From Heterotrichella gracilis (Eukaryota; Sar; Xanthophyceae; Tribonematales; Xanthonemataceae): a stretch of 64,000 bases of DNA. The DNA lies in assembly GCA_032358255.1 (NCBI GenBank), contig JAULBX010028382.1, forward strand, positions 128,329-192,328. The letters run 5' to 3'. Below, piece after piece: positions 10,855 to 20,564 of this stretch. A model generated the notes under the pieces. That model did not search any database and was not told the origin of the DNA. It saw nothing but the letters and a program-made list of their open reading frames with translations. The first letter of the stretch is position 1. Each line of letters opens with the position of its first letter. The position numbers and the translations under genes were made by a program.

Positions 10855-12497
10855 ATCTCAATCAGAGTCTCTCCACCAAGGCCCTCCATCAACCACCTGC
10901 TCGACACGCTCCTGGCCCACATCCTCTCCCTCACCCCCTCTGGCGACCGCCCACACGCCCAGCTGGTGTGCAAGCACTGGCACCGAGTGGCCACCGCCTC
11001 TTACCTGATCAGCCAGGACATCACATGGAGGGGATCCGGATCAATGCGCTGGGTAGGGCCGCACCTATGCTCTGCACGCAGCCTGACGATGCTGGGTCAA
11101 GTGAGTAAAGGGACAGTGAGATCCCTCGTCTCCGCTGTTAACCCTCAGCACCTGCTGTTGCTGTGCATACATGACCTAGATGATGATGCTTGGGTCGACA
11201 TCTTTGCACAGCTGGTTTGCCTGGCCTCTCTCTCCCGCCTGGAGCTCCGCGCGCGCCCTGGCACCTCCCGTATGATAGACGCAGCGCTCGCCACATGCAG
11301 CCGCCACCTGGCAGCGCTCACCCGCCTCACCAGCCTTCATCTGTATTTGACTTTCAGCGACAGGCATGGCGTGCGCACCGTATGGCTGCCCCTGCCCCTC
11401 CTGCCAGCCTTGGACCGCCACCTGATGTGGACGCCAGACAGCATTGATGCCTTGGTTGCACCTCTGACCGCAGCTATTGGCCTACAGCTGCGCCAGCTCA
11501 GCGCGCTTCGCTCTCTTGCTCTCAATGGTCGTGGTGGAGGCGCTGACTTGAGCGGTGCCATGCTGTGCAACCTACCTGCGCTCACAGTGCTTTCACTGGC
11601 AGTCTCTGGAGAATCATTCCGCCCAACTCGCGAGGTGCTCTGGTGCTTGCCCACCATTTGTCGCCTGGCACTGTATGGCCTTGATACATGGAGAGGTCCC
11701 GGGCAACCCATTGATGGAGTGGCTGTGTTGAGGCACCTATCACACCTCACTACCCTTGATCTGAGCAACATCACCCTGGCTCACTCCGCAGTGGCATTGG
11801 CACCGCTGTCGCAACTGCGCAAGATTGTGCTACGCCGTGCAGTTTGGGATTTGGTAATCCTGCCTTTGCCCACTCTGCTCAGTCTCAAGTTAAATAGCAA
11901 TTTGACAATGCTTGAGGTCTGCTTGCCGCTGGGACCAGATCTTGAGATTACTGGGTGGGGTGACCTCCAAGCGGTGCAGCTGCTGCGATTTGTGGGGCGC
12001 TATTATGCAGGGAAAATACAGCGCGGATATAAAGCGCCACAGAGGTATGTTGCTGCAAGCCACTTTCCTGCTGAGCATAATGTGCATCTTCAATTGGAGT
12101 GCATTCTGTATCCTGTAGCGGTGCACATGCTGTTTGCACCTGTAGAAATGCTTCAACGGTATGCACATTACATGGGCCACAATTGTACTCACATACAGTC
12201 GTTATCACACCTTGTTCCCAGCACACACGAAGTGCAAAGCAGCATGCCTGAGAACCCACTGATTTCTTACACATGGGCTTGCACTTCAGCCTCAGTGCTG
12301 TAGGATCTGACCTTCACATCCCATCCTCAATGTACCAGCCCCAATTTGTTTCTCCCCATGTACACAGGTGGACCAGTGTTGACACAAGTGACAAAGGGCT
12401 CGCCGCTGCTGAGGAGCGGGGGTTGTTGCAGTGGCTGAGAGCCAAGGCACCGTGGGCGGCGGAGTGTCTGCAGGAGGATTCCAGCCCATCGCCCTAG
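10855..12497 (+). CDS. F-box / leucine-rich repeat protein, copy 2 (start uncertain)
   Basis: One long exon ends at 12,044 (AG-GTATGT) and a last exon runs 12,368-12,497. It reads uninterrupted through the F-box core (INHLLDTLLAHILSL, VCKHWHRVATA), about ten LRR-like units (LASLSRLELRA, LTRLTSLHLYL, LPALTVLSLAV), the block GPDLEITGWGDL and the tail LLQWLRAKAPWAAE. In-frame stops lie upstream at about 10,807 and no ATG lies between there and the F-box, so the first coding exon must be further 5' or translation starts at the internal ATG at 10,966, which would remove the F-box core. Role expected: substrate receptor of an SCF E3 ligase. This copy lacks the intron that copies 1 and 3 carry after the F-box region and has no frame problem, so it is the best preserved of the three. 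Confidence 0.65.
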
Positions 12498-13811
12498 CCA
12501 ACAACAATTCAGATAATTACGTAATTGTCGTATGTGTAGTTCAGAGGGGATCTCTGACTGATGAATGCCACTGGCTGTTGACTGTCTGACTCAAGAGGGC
12601 AAGGTAATGAGGACCAATTGGATTCAATCTGGGCCAGTGAGGGGCCGCACGTGATCTGACAGTTAAACAGATGATGGCGGTGTGCACTTCTATGAAGGGC
12701 TGATGATGGGTCCCAGCCGGGCATGGATTCAACAGCACGTGGGCATCAAAGACAATGAGCCTCCAGTGCATGACAATGGTTAATCACTGTCACAGTCAGT
12801 ATTCAAGACTGCGGGACCGCGGTTGCATTGGATTGCTCTCAAGGCTTGCAATTGGTGGAATTGTGAGATTTTGATCGGCGTGACCACTGTTCATGATTTT
12901 TGCAATTGATCACCATACTGTATTATCGAGGATGGAATACAGTTGGAACGAATATTGTGTAGAACATGGCCAGGATGACTTAGGAATGTAAATAGGACAA
13001 ATAGTATCGCCATTCACCTTTCAATATCACCACCCACCTTATGTTGATAAAATGGATGGACATGGGCATGGCCCATTTGATGAACATGCCCTGACACTTC
13101 AAGCAGTGCTATGTGGCCAAAATGGACTTTGGGTTTCTTCTAGGGTTTAGGGTAAAATAATGTCTTGAGCTCCTAGGGCAACCGCCAAACGCATAAGGTG
13201 GTGCACGGAACTGCATCAAGTCACTTCGAATGGAGCTGGGCGCGTATATCAAACTACACTGCATTCAGTATTGCAGGTATGTTGGTCACAATATCAGTAT
13301 CGGAAGTTGGCTGCCTCGAGGTGGGCACATGCGATACGTATCGGATCACACGGTGGTTGTTTTCTACCTTTGCATGCCCCCTTCGCATCCTGTTGTACCA
13401 GGCCTGCGATCTTTTTGACAGCTGTGACGCACTTGCATGGGCACATCTTTGGCACCAGGCCTGCAGGCAACCTTGTTGCCGGTAGTCCGAGAGTCTCAGG
13501 AGTGTTCCAAAGTGGACGCAGTGACTGCGTCACACGCGAGTCTAGGGATGTAGAAGCCTTTTGATAGACCGACTATGCTGTACTAAAACCCACTCTCTTA
13601 GCGCCACAATGGACCACTTGGGCATGGTTTCCTATTGTTTACACAAGTGCATATGCATGCACGACCCCGACACCTCTTGGAGCTGGCATCTCCTGCAGGC
13701 ACTGCATTCCTGGCCCTCTATGAAACCAAAAGCTGGGTTTTTAAAGAGCCCTTTGAACCTTGTTGTCCTCTGGGCCCTATCACAGTTGTGGCACTCACCT
13801 GTGCAGGCTGT
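12498..13811. other. Region between F-box/LRR copies 2 and 3
   Basis: No gene recognised. A TAGGGTTTAGGG telomere-like word lies near 13,141-13,152. Any 5' exon of F-box copy 3 would be here, but the F-box core sequence of the other copies was not found. Confidence 0.35.
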
Positions 13812-15537
13812 AAATGGCGCCCTGCTGGTGTGCAAGCAATGGCACCGGGTGGCCACCGCCACACATGTGATCAGTGAGGACATCTTATGGAGGGGAGGCT
13901 CAATGCGCAGCATAGCGCCACACCTGTGCTTTGCACGCAGCCTGACTGCCCAAGGCCAGGTGAGGAGCTTGTGGTAACCTTGTGCCGTATCAGTGGCACC
14001 TATGACTGGCCTGGTCACGCCTGCTGGGGCTGCTTTACTCGTGCCTATGGCTATTTATCTTTTGCTCGTGTGGGACTAGCCCGGGGGGATGCCGCGCTTT
14101 GTAACTATCCTTTCCTTTCCTTCTAGGTACGCAAGGGGACGGCTGCTGCCCTGCTCTCTGCCATCAACCCCCAGCGCCTGCAGTCGCTGTGCATACACGA
14201 CCTCAACACCCTTGACTGGGTCAACGTGTTTGCTCAGCTGGCGCGCCTGACCTCCCTCTCCCACCTGGAACTCCAGGCGCGCTCACGCGCCTTGCCTTAT
14301 TTGATAGACTGGGAACCTCCCCGCATGCAGCCGCCACCTGGCAGCACTCACCCCCCTCACCAGCCTGAACCTGTGCCTATCTCTCGACCAAGGGCAGTAC
14401 CTGGGCACCGTGTGGATGCCACTGCCCCTCTTGCCAGCCTTGGAGTGCCTCACAATGTGGTCGCCTGTCCGGACAGGCGACCGGGCAGGCGACCCCTACT
14501 TGGACGGGCGCATCTGGCTGCTGGATGCGCCTGTTTCTGACCAGTTCTGCCAGCAGCTGGGCATGCTGAGCGGGCTTCGTTCACTCACGTTGGATTATTC
14601 CTGGGGAGGGGGAGACCTGAGCGCTATGTTGTGCAGCCTGTCTGCGCTCACAGCGCTGAAGCTGGCAGTCTCTTATGAGACATTCCACCCAACCCGCGAG
14701 GTGCCCTGGTGTTTGCCCAGCATCCGTCGCCTGGCGCTTGAGTACTGCCAATGGGACGACTTTGATGTACCTGTGGATGCGGTGGCGGTATTCGGACACC
14801 TGTCATACCTCACTACCCTTGACCTTCGATACCCCTGCATGGAGCACACAGCAGAGGCTCTGGCACCGCTGTCGCAGCTGCGGGAGCTGCTGCTTACAGA
14901 GATGGATGTGACAATCCCGCCCCTGCCTGGTCTACGAGTTCTCGACTTCGGGGACGGTGGTGCAACGGCTGAGGTGTGCTTGCCCCTAGGGCCGGACCTT
15001 GAGATTACTGGTTGGGAGGATTGGAGATACGCCCAGGTTGTGCGGTTCGTGGGGCGATATTATGCAGGGAAAGTGGAGCAGCGTCGAGACTACAGAATGC
15101 GAAGGTATGCTGCCAGGTTTCTTTGTGTTTGTCAATCACATTCCAGTCTTCAGCACGTGCTTCACATGTACAGCGTTTGCCACCATCCTGTTTCCATCAA
15201 TGCAATTGCAGAGCCAGCGTGCCTGAGAGCTCCTTGTAAATTCAAGCATGCGTGGGCTTGCACGCCACCTTCACGTTTGCAGGGTTCATTATCCCCCTTT
15301 GGTTCATCAATCTCACTGCACCTGCCCCAACAACCTTCTCTCTGGTGCACCAGGTGGCTTGCGGTTGACACAAGTGAGCAAGAGCTTGCTGCTGCTGAGG
15401 AGCGGGAGCTGAGGCAGTGGCTGAGGGCCAAGGCGCCCTGGGCGGTGGACCATCTGCAGGACGACTGCTATCCAGCTATCATGTTGAATTCAGAGTCAGA
15501 TGGTTCATATGGCTCTGATGACTCAGACTCTGAATAA
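13812..15537 (+). pseudogene. F-box/LRR copy 3, lacking the F-box core and frameshifted
   Basis: Exons about 13,812-13,959, 14,127-15,104 and 15,354-15,537 align with copies 1 and 2: LLVCKQWHRVATA, LTSLSHLELQA, GPDLEITGWEDW and the tail ELRQWLRAKAPWA, here extended by an acidic Ser/Asp end (SYGSDDSDSE). The segment that holds INHLPDTLLAHILSL in the sisters is missing; the similarity starts abruptly after a CTCACCTGTGCAG acceptor-like sequence. One extra base near 14,305-14,320 shifts the frame between the first and later LRRs, so as read it cannot code one continuous protein. It could be a pseudogene, or a sequencing error plus an F-box-less regulator; the long intact LRR frame after 14,320 argues for recent decay. 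Confidence 0.65.
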
Positions 15538-15599
15538 GTGAGGGTATCACGGTTCATATGGCTCTGATGACTCAGACTCCGAATAAGTGAGGGTATCAT
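15502..15599 (+). repeat. 49-bp tandem duplication over the stop codon of F-box/LRR copy 3
   Basis: Two 49-base units (15,502-15,550 and 15,551-15,599) differ at one base before their final G/T-like end. Each contains the acidic C-terminus codons and the TAA, so the second unit lies just after the first stop. It is a very recent slippage or duplication event. Confidence 0.9.
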
Positions 15600-16360
15600 G
15601 GGTTGATCGCTATCATCTGGTTGACTGAAGGCCATTGGGATGGGGTTGTCCACGTGTGACCGGACAGCCAATTGGGCGGTGCAGTGCTGGCGATGGGCGC
15701 GGTAGATAATTATTTAAATGGGTTTTCAGTGTGTGAAATGTGTCAATCATCTTGGCGGGTTGCAGTTGCGTTTGTGTGTTGCATGCCCGTAGTGTGTCAC
15801 CTGTGGAAATTCCCTTTTTTCCCTATTAGTGTGAAATCGTGGTCTGCTGTGTAGTACACAGGTACTACCGCATTGACCAGACAGGCAAGACTCCAAACGC
15901 ATGCCAGGGTAGACTTTAAGTATGTTGATGATGACCTTATGATAATGTTGTTTTTCCCCTCCTGGACCAAGGGAGGGGTTTCCTGATCAGACTGACATTC
16001 CATGGGGCTATGGGTTTAAGTATGTACCGTACGTACTTAAAAGACATAAAGAAAAATACAAACGCCAAACTTTTTGGGGTAATAAGGCAAGATAGCAACT
16101 ATCAAAGTATACTGAATGGAACGATTGAATCCGACATTGTAATACATTGACTCATCTGAATATTAACATACTTGTATACTTGGTAGATAAAAGGTCAGGA
16201 GTTGTGCAATTCATGTCAACTATCTACAGACTGCGACCAACAGGAATACCTACAGATTGTTCCCAAAATGCTGCAGAAAAATCGAGCCAGCTGCAATGAT
16301 ATTCACCTCTGACAGTGACTCACTCAGTATGAAGCCTCTCCAAATGACAGCATCAAGCCC
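15600..16360. other. Region without recognisable gene
   Basis: AT-rich, no convincing exon. It is the convergent space between the F-box/LRR cluster (+) and the TRMU-derived copies (minus). Confidence 0.4.
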
Positions 16361-16651
16361 TCAAGTCAAGCTGGCAGCGAATTGATACATGCAGATCTCC
16401 CAGGCAGCTGAGCCTATTGCACCCCGCCCAAGCCCACCACTGTAAATGGCGCAAAATCTCCCAGTGCCAGCGGCCCCCCCCTGTGCGAGGATGTCACCCA
16501 CATCCACCCCTGCCAGCAGATCCCCTATACCCTGCTCATACAGCGTCGTCCCTGCATAGGCAATGGGTACGCTGCCCAGGCACACCTCACCGCTGTACAT
16601 GACCAGCGCTTGTTCAGAGGCAATGGCGCGCGCTGGCTGGCCAAAGGAGAC
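16361..16651 (-). pseudogene. Duplicate of the last TRMU exon
   Basis: The first 60 or so codons repeat the terminal exon of TRMU (20,565-20,765), including FGQPARAIA-EQALVMYSGE and CLGS-PIAY. The CAG acceptor is kept. There is no stop in the shared part; downstream it reads into a different, longer Gly/Ala-rich tail ending at 16,361. It lies about 4.1 kb downstream of the real last exon, so it is either a decayed tandem copy or an alternative 3' exon of the same transcript. I favour a duplicate because the exon before it (around 17,300) is frameshifted. Confidence 0.7.
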
Positions 16652-17255
16652 CTGCTCCAGGGCAAACAATAGTTTCTTAGTTACATGCATTCCAGCAATA
16701 TAGCCAGATTAACGATCGTCTTGCAAATGCGGCGCCGAGCAGCTCTTTCCTGCCACTGTTTGAGCCAAATTCTTGATCCCACGCGACTTGAGGTCCTGCT
16801 GGAGAAATTCAGCCCATGTGGCCCTTGGCTTCCCTACCCCCTTTGCCCTCTCAAACAAATAATTGGATAATAATTATATTCAAACAGATATATCACATTC
16901 TTCAAAAGCACACAGGGCAATAAGCCATTTTGGGCTTGCCAATGTAATGGAATGCCTTTGTTGTTGCTACACATCAAAATTAGAAGGGATTTGATATTTA
17001 TTAGTCTATCTATTGACAAATAATTTCGACAAATTATGGAAATAATGTACGTTACTCATGTCTTGCCGGTGCACACATAGCTGCAAAGCCAGCTGTTTCC
17101 CTCTTCGTCACGCAACTTAATGTTACACTTTGAGCTAGCAAATTTGAGGGACAACGCCAGAGGATAGACCACCCCACGCCCACACCTACCTGCAATCCCT
17201 TGCGTCCTGCGCGGTGTCTTGAGAGGCTGGCACACTGTGTGAAGGCTGAAAGTTG

Positions 17256-17399
17256 GTGCTGATGGTGCATGGCCGCACCAACTGACCGAAGCGCGTCTTG
17301 AAACTGCGCCCCCATGGTGGCGCAAGCGCCCTGCATCACCCGCACCCGGTCACATGCTGAGACATGGCCCTGCACATGGGCCTCATGCACGGTGACCCC
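17256..17399 (-). pseudogene. Decayed duplicate of TRMU exon 5
   Basis: On the minus strand the sequence around VMQGACATMGAQFQDA matches the start of TRMU exon 5 (VVQGACGGGTMEAQFKA). Small length changes break the frame after about 25 codons relative to the parent exon at 21,155-21,361. Its order relative to the exon-6 copy at 16,361-16,651 is the same as in the real gene, so both probably come from one duplication of the TRMU 3' end. Confidence 0.65.
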
Positions 17400-17856
17400 G
17401 ACAGGCCGTTGACACGCATCTGGGTATTGAAGTTATTATTTTTTTGTTGCTATAAACCTCTTCAATATGTTCATCATAATCTGTCATAATAAATATTTCT
17501 GGTTAGAAGTATTCGTGGCTTGCTGGCAGCCGCTGCGCAGCTGGAGCGCAGGCAATCACAACGGGACTAGGCTGTGAGGTGCTGGGAGTGGATGAGGGCT
17601 TGGAAGACTTTCATCCATGACCACGTTCCTGCCACAGATCGTGGCATGGTGTGCACATGCAATAACGATGGCTAATGAACCCAAATCATGCACATGAATC
17701 ATGGTGAGTGCAAGACCTGATGACAGCTGTGCAGCTGCACTACCACGGGAGGGTATGGGGACGTACCTTTGAACCTCCTGCGCTGGAGGGCGGTGTGCTC
17801 AGGGGCGAGGCGCCCTCGCACTTGCTATCCAGGAGCTGTTCTGGAGCCAACAAACT

Positions 17857-18071
17857 CCTTTGCTGAGTTGGCCATGGCTGGCGGGCTTGCCACATGGTCG
17901 CTGGTGAATTTACTCCTCGTGTGTGAAAAAGCAGTCCATACTGCATACCAGAGCGTAGAAGGTCACCTTGCACGCTTTGGTAACCAGAATGGACAGATTC
18001 TTCAAACACGAGAAGTAGCTTCACCACTGACCACGTGGCAAGCCCGCCCACCAGGGTCGGCCCAGCAAAGG
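17857..18071. repeat. Long imperfect foldback (about 107-bp arms, almost no loop)
   Basis: The two halves are near-complementary with no gap: by hand count about 84 of 107 positions pair, centred on position 17,964 (AAGGT-C-ACCTT). Transcripts from either strand would fold into one long stem. Both strands show open frames here (PS-like pair GGLATWSLV on + and GGLATWSVV on minus), but these are the same arm read twice and need not be protein. No flanking gene is evident; it sits between TRMU-derived copies. Confidence 0.85.
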
Positions 18072-18622
18072 ACTTTGCTTCAGAGCACCCGGGTGTCCCC
18101 CTGCCCTCGGCACAGGGCCACCACTCCTTGTTGGATGGCATTCTGGAAAGCTTCAAGTATGCCAGCATATGCTGCACAGGTTTGGGGACAGGTTGTCAGT
18201 AAAGGTCAGCAATTTATAGCGTGTGAGGTACCCAAATTCTGCCTGAGCCGATACGCAAGCAAGCAGGCCAATACAAAGGATGTGCCACAATAATCCAGCT
18301 GCAGCACTGGACAAGTTGCTGTGGAACAAACTACACCTGGCGCAAGAGGCTGCTGAGTTATGAAACACACCTAGCAGCAAGCAGGAACCCGGGTGCAGCC
18401 CTCTGAAATGAATATGTTGCGCTCAACAATGGAAATGCCACGATTTGGGGCACCCTCCACTAGCACCATGAAGAAGCCCAGATAAGACAATTGCTGAAGA
18501 AAACGTGCACGTTAACTACAGTGACAAGATGACGATTGTGTGTTGGCGAAGCTATGCAGCATAAAGTAGCAACTGCAACCTGAGGCATAGAAGCATGCTG
18601 AGGTCCAGCTATCAGGTCACCT

Positions 18623-18784
18623 GTGCCCGCAAGTTGGGATCAGCTCGTGAATGTTGTGGTGGTTGCAAGCCCTGTGGCGATAGTCCTGGCAGCTGCGGCT
18701 CAGTGATGCACCTTCCTGCAGGGCTGTCACCACAAGGTTCCCAGTCACCCACAACCTTAACAGCTGATCCCAGCCCGCGGGCAC
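18623..18784. repeat. Second imperfect foldback (about 70-bp arms, 23-base loop)
   Basis: Left arm 18,623-18,692 and right arm 18,716-18,784 pair over their length at roughly three positions in four with one or two bulges. It resembles the foldback 550 bases upstream in design but not in sequence. Confidence 0.8.
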
Positions 18785-19559
18785 ACGTAAAAATACTTGA
18801 TGAAGCGTCTTTGATGCGGGCAACCCTTTCAAAGTGTTCGTACTGTGTGGACCCTGCTTCCGTGGTGGTTGTGGGCACCTAGGCCACCACTTTTCTCGGA
18901 TGGACCACTCGGTGTACACTCAGTTTGTGTGACACCAGACAACCACTTCCTCGGCGAAACAGGACTGAACACAACGGCCAGCAAACCTTATGGCACTCAG
19001 CATTTGACCTTAGTGCTATAGTGGTTGCACCTCAAATGCATGCATGCATCGTGCCCAGGTGAAATATACTAAACTAGAAAACCGTGCGCAAACACCCCCC
19101 GTTTTGGTGGTCGGGGATCACTCAAACAAGCTTTGTCTTTCACTTAGTAGCACACTTCCACCATTAGAACCTGCGCATTGGGTATCTGCCTTCAGCTGCC
19201 CTACCTCAGGCTGCTGACTCGCAAGCAAGGCTGGTGTTGTCATGTCAGCTGCGCGCTCCCGCCTGGTGCCTGGAGGGTCCAGGACGGGCACTCTCCACCT
19301 GGCCTGCCCAGCGCGCCATGTCCGCAACTTCAGGCACAGTGTGTCGTGTTCTCCAGAAACGGCAGGAGACAAGGTTCCGGTGCAGTCAGTTGCAGAGCCA
19401 GAGTCAGGAACCGAGAAACACACATGCCAGGAAACGAGAAGCCACAGCAGTTGGGCAACCGTTGTGGAGGGCTTCCACAGGTGGGTATACACCAATCACC
19501 TTGCCTCGCCTGGTTCTTGCCTGTCGGTGTTTTGCTCGAAGAGTCCTTGTTCCACACAG
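18785..19559. other. Region upstream of the small membrane-protein exons
   Basis: Must contain the 5' exon(s) of the gene whose last exon is at 19,560. Several frames are open between 19,180 and 19,495. A donor-like CACAG-GTGGGT at about 19,481 gives a phase-0 junction in only one of them (frame ending GGLPQ), but I could not confirm any exon. Confidence 0.3.
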
Positions 19560-19709
19560 GTGCAGCGAAAAATCGAGAAACCGGCCGGACTCCCTCAGTT
19601 GCAGCTGCTTCTGCTTATGGTTGTCTGTATTGTGGGTTTGCACGTTTACTTTCTCTGGGTGGCTCACCTCGCAGACGAACTTTTCCCCAGCTACCCACAG
19701 CTGCCCTAA
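19560..19709 (+). CDS. Terminal exon of an unrecognised tail-anchored-like membrane protein
   Basis: After a CCACACAG acceptor this exon reads VQRKIEKPAGLPQLQ, then one hydrophobic span of about 20 residues (LLLLMVVCIVGLHVYFLWVA), then a short polar end and TAA. The layout, a charged stretch, one membrane helix and a tail of about 15 residues, is that of a tail-anchored or single-pass ER/organelle membrane protein. I do not recognise the family. The same exon occurs again 325 bases downstream. The upstream exons were not found, so this is a partial gene model. Confidence 0.5.
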   Translation: MQRKIEKPAGLPQLQLLLLMVVCIVGLHVYFLWVAHLADELFPSYPQLP

Positions 19710-19884
19710 GTACCCCAAGCTAGTGATGTGGAGGTAGGGGTGTTGCTGTGTGGGTGATCAGGAATGCCAGGGCCTGGTTTACCTTAGTGCCACACTAGGA
19801 CAGTGATATTTTCTTATGCATAAAACACTGCTGGAATTGTGTTTGGGCACCGATGCTGGCTGACAAGGTTCCACCGTGGCACAG

Positions 19885-20025
19885 GTGCTGCGAAAAATCG
19901 AGGAACCGGCTGGACTCCCTCCGTTGCAGATGTTTCTGTTTATGGTTGCCTGTACTGTGGCTTTCTTCGCTTACTTTGTGTGGGTGACTCACCTCGCACA
20001 CAGACTCTTCCCAGACTACCCCTAG
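19885..20025 (+). CDS. Second copy of the same terminal membrane-anchor exon
   Basis: It begins with GTGCTGCGAAAAATCGAG after a GGCACAG acceptor and reads VLRKIEEPAGLPPLQ, then a hydrophobic span and the end LFPDYP, stop TAG. Same phase and same length class as the exon at 19,560. Most differences from the first copy are conservative and both copies stay open, so purifying selection on both, or a recent copy, is likely. It could serve as a mutually exclusive last exon. Confidence 0.5.
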   Translation: MLRKIEEPAGLPPLQMFLFMVACTVAFFAYFVWVTHLAHRLFPDYP

Positions 20026-20180
20026 TGAACTACCCCAAGCTTCCCTGACTGCCCCATGACGTGTAGGTAGGGTGCTGTTGTGTGCTATGTGGGTGGTCAG
20101 GACTGCCAAGTTTACCACAGTCCACACATATGGATCTTATCATAAAGCACTACTTGAAGTGTGTTTGGACAGTGATGCCC

Positions 20181-20564
20181 CATGTACTTATCGTTGTCCC
20201 ACACTTCAAGACAAAGCCCTTATTCTCTGCGCAATGTTCAGGAGTTATGGCACACCACAGCATACATGGCATTATGTAGCCAACCCTTGACATGTTATTT
20301 GGTGCACAGGCCTGCACGCTCCATGCATAGGCGCAGTCAGTCGGGGGGCTGCGATGCAAAGGGGGTTGGTGTGGGGGTGACAATGGGAATGGTGTCCAGG
20401 TACGATAGGGTGGCGTGCAGAATAGTGTAGGCCTATGTGCTTATCCTGGTATTGAGTGCATCGTAATGTGATTGGGACCAATGGGACAGGTTGGACAGTG
20501 TTGGTCCCAATCTGTTATTGCATCCACCCCACACTCCCACTCCCCACCCCCCGGGGAAGCAAGC
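20181..20564. other. Convergent spacer between the membrane-exon repeat and TRMU
   Basis: No gene recognised. The left part continues the decaying repeat; the right part is C-rich and contains the TRMU 3' UTR. Confidence 0.4.

Larger units (their letters stand above)
19560..20180 (+). repeat. Tandem direct repeat of about 300 bp, offset 325
   Basis: Units 19,560 to about 19,860 and 19,885 to about 20,180 share the terminal exon plus its 3' flank (for example GATGTGGAGGTAGGG versus GACGTGTAGGTAGGG, and the stretch with TGTGTTTGG near 19,838 and 20,160). The duplication therefore covered exon and downstream sequence together. Confidence 0.75.

Noticed and set aside
17740-18293. Overlapping open frames of 174 (+) and 145 (minus) codons with similar peptides
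   Set aside because: The similarity arises because the DNA is an inverted repeat; the same arm is read twice. No homology or splice structure supports protein.
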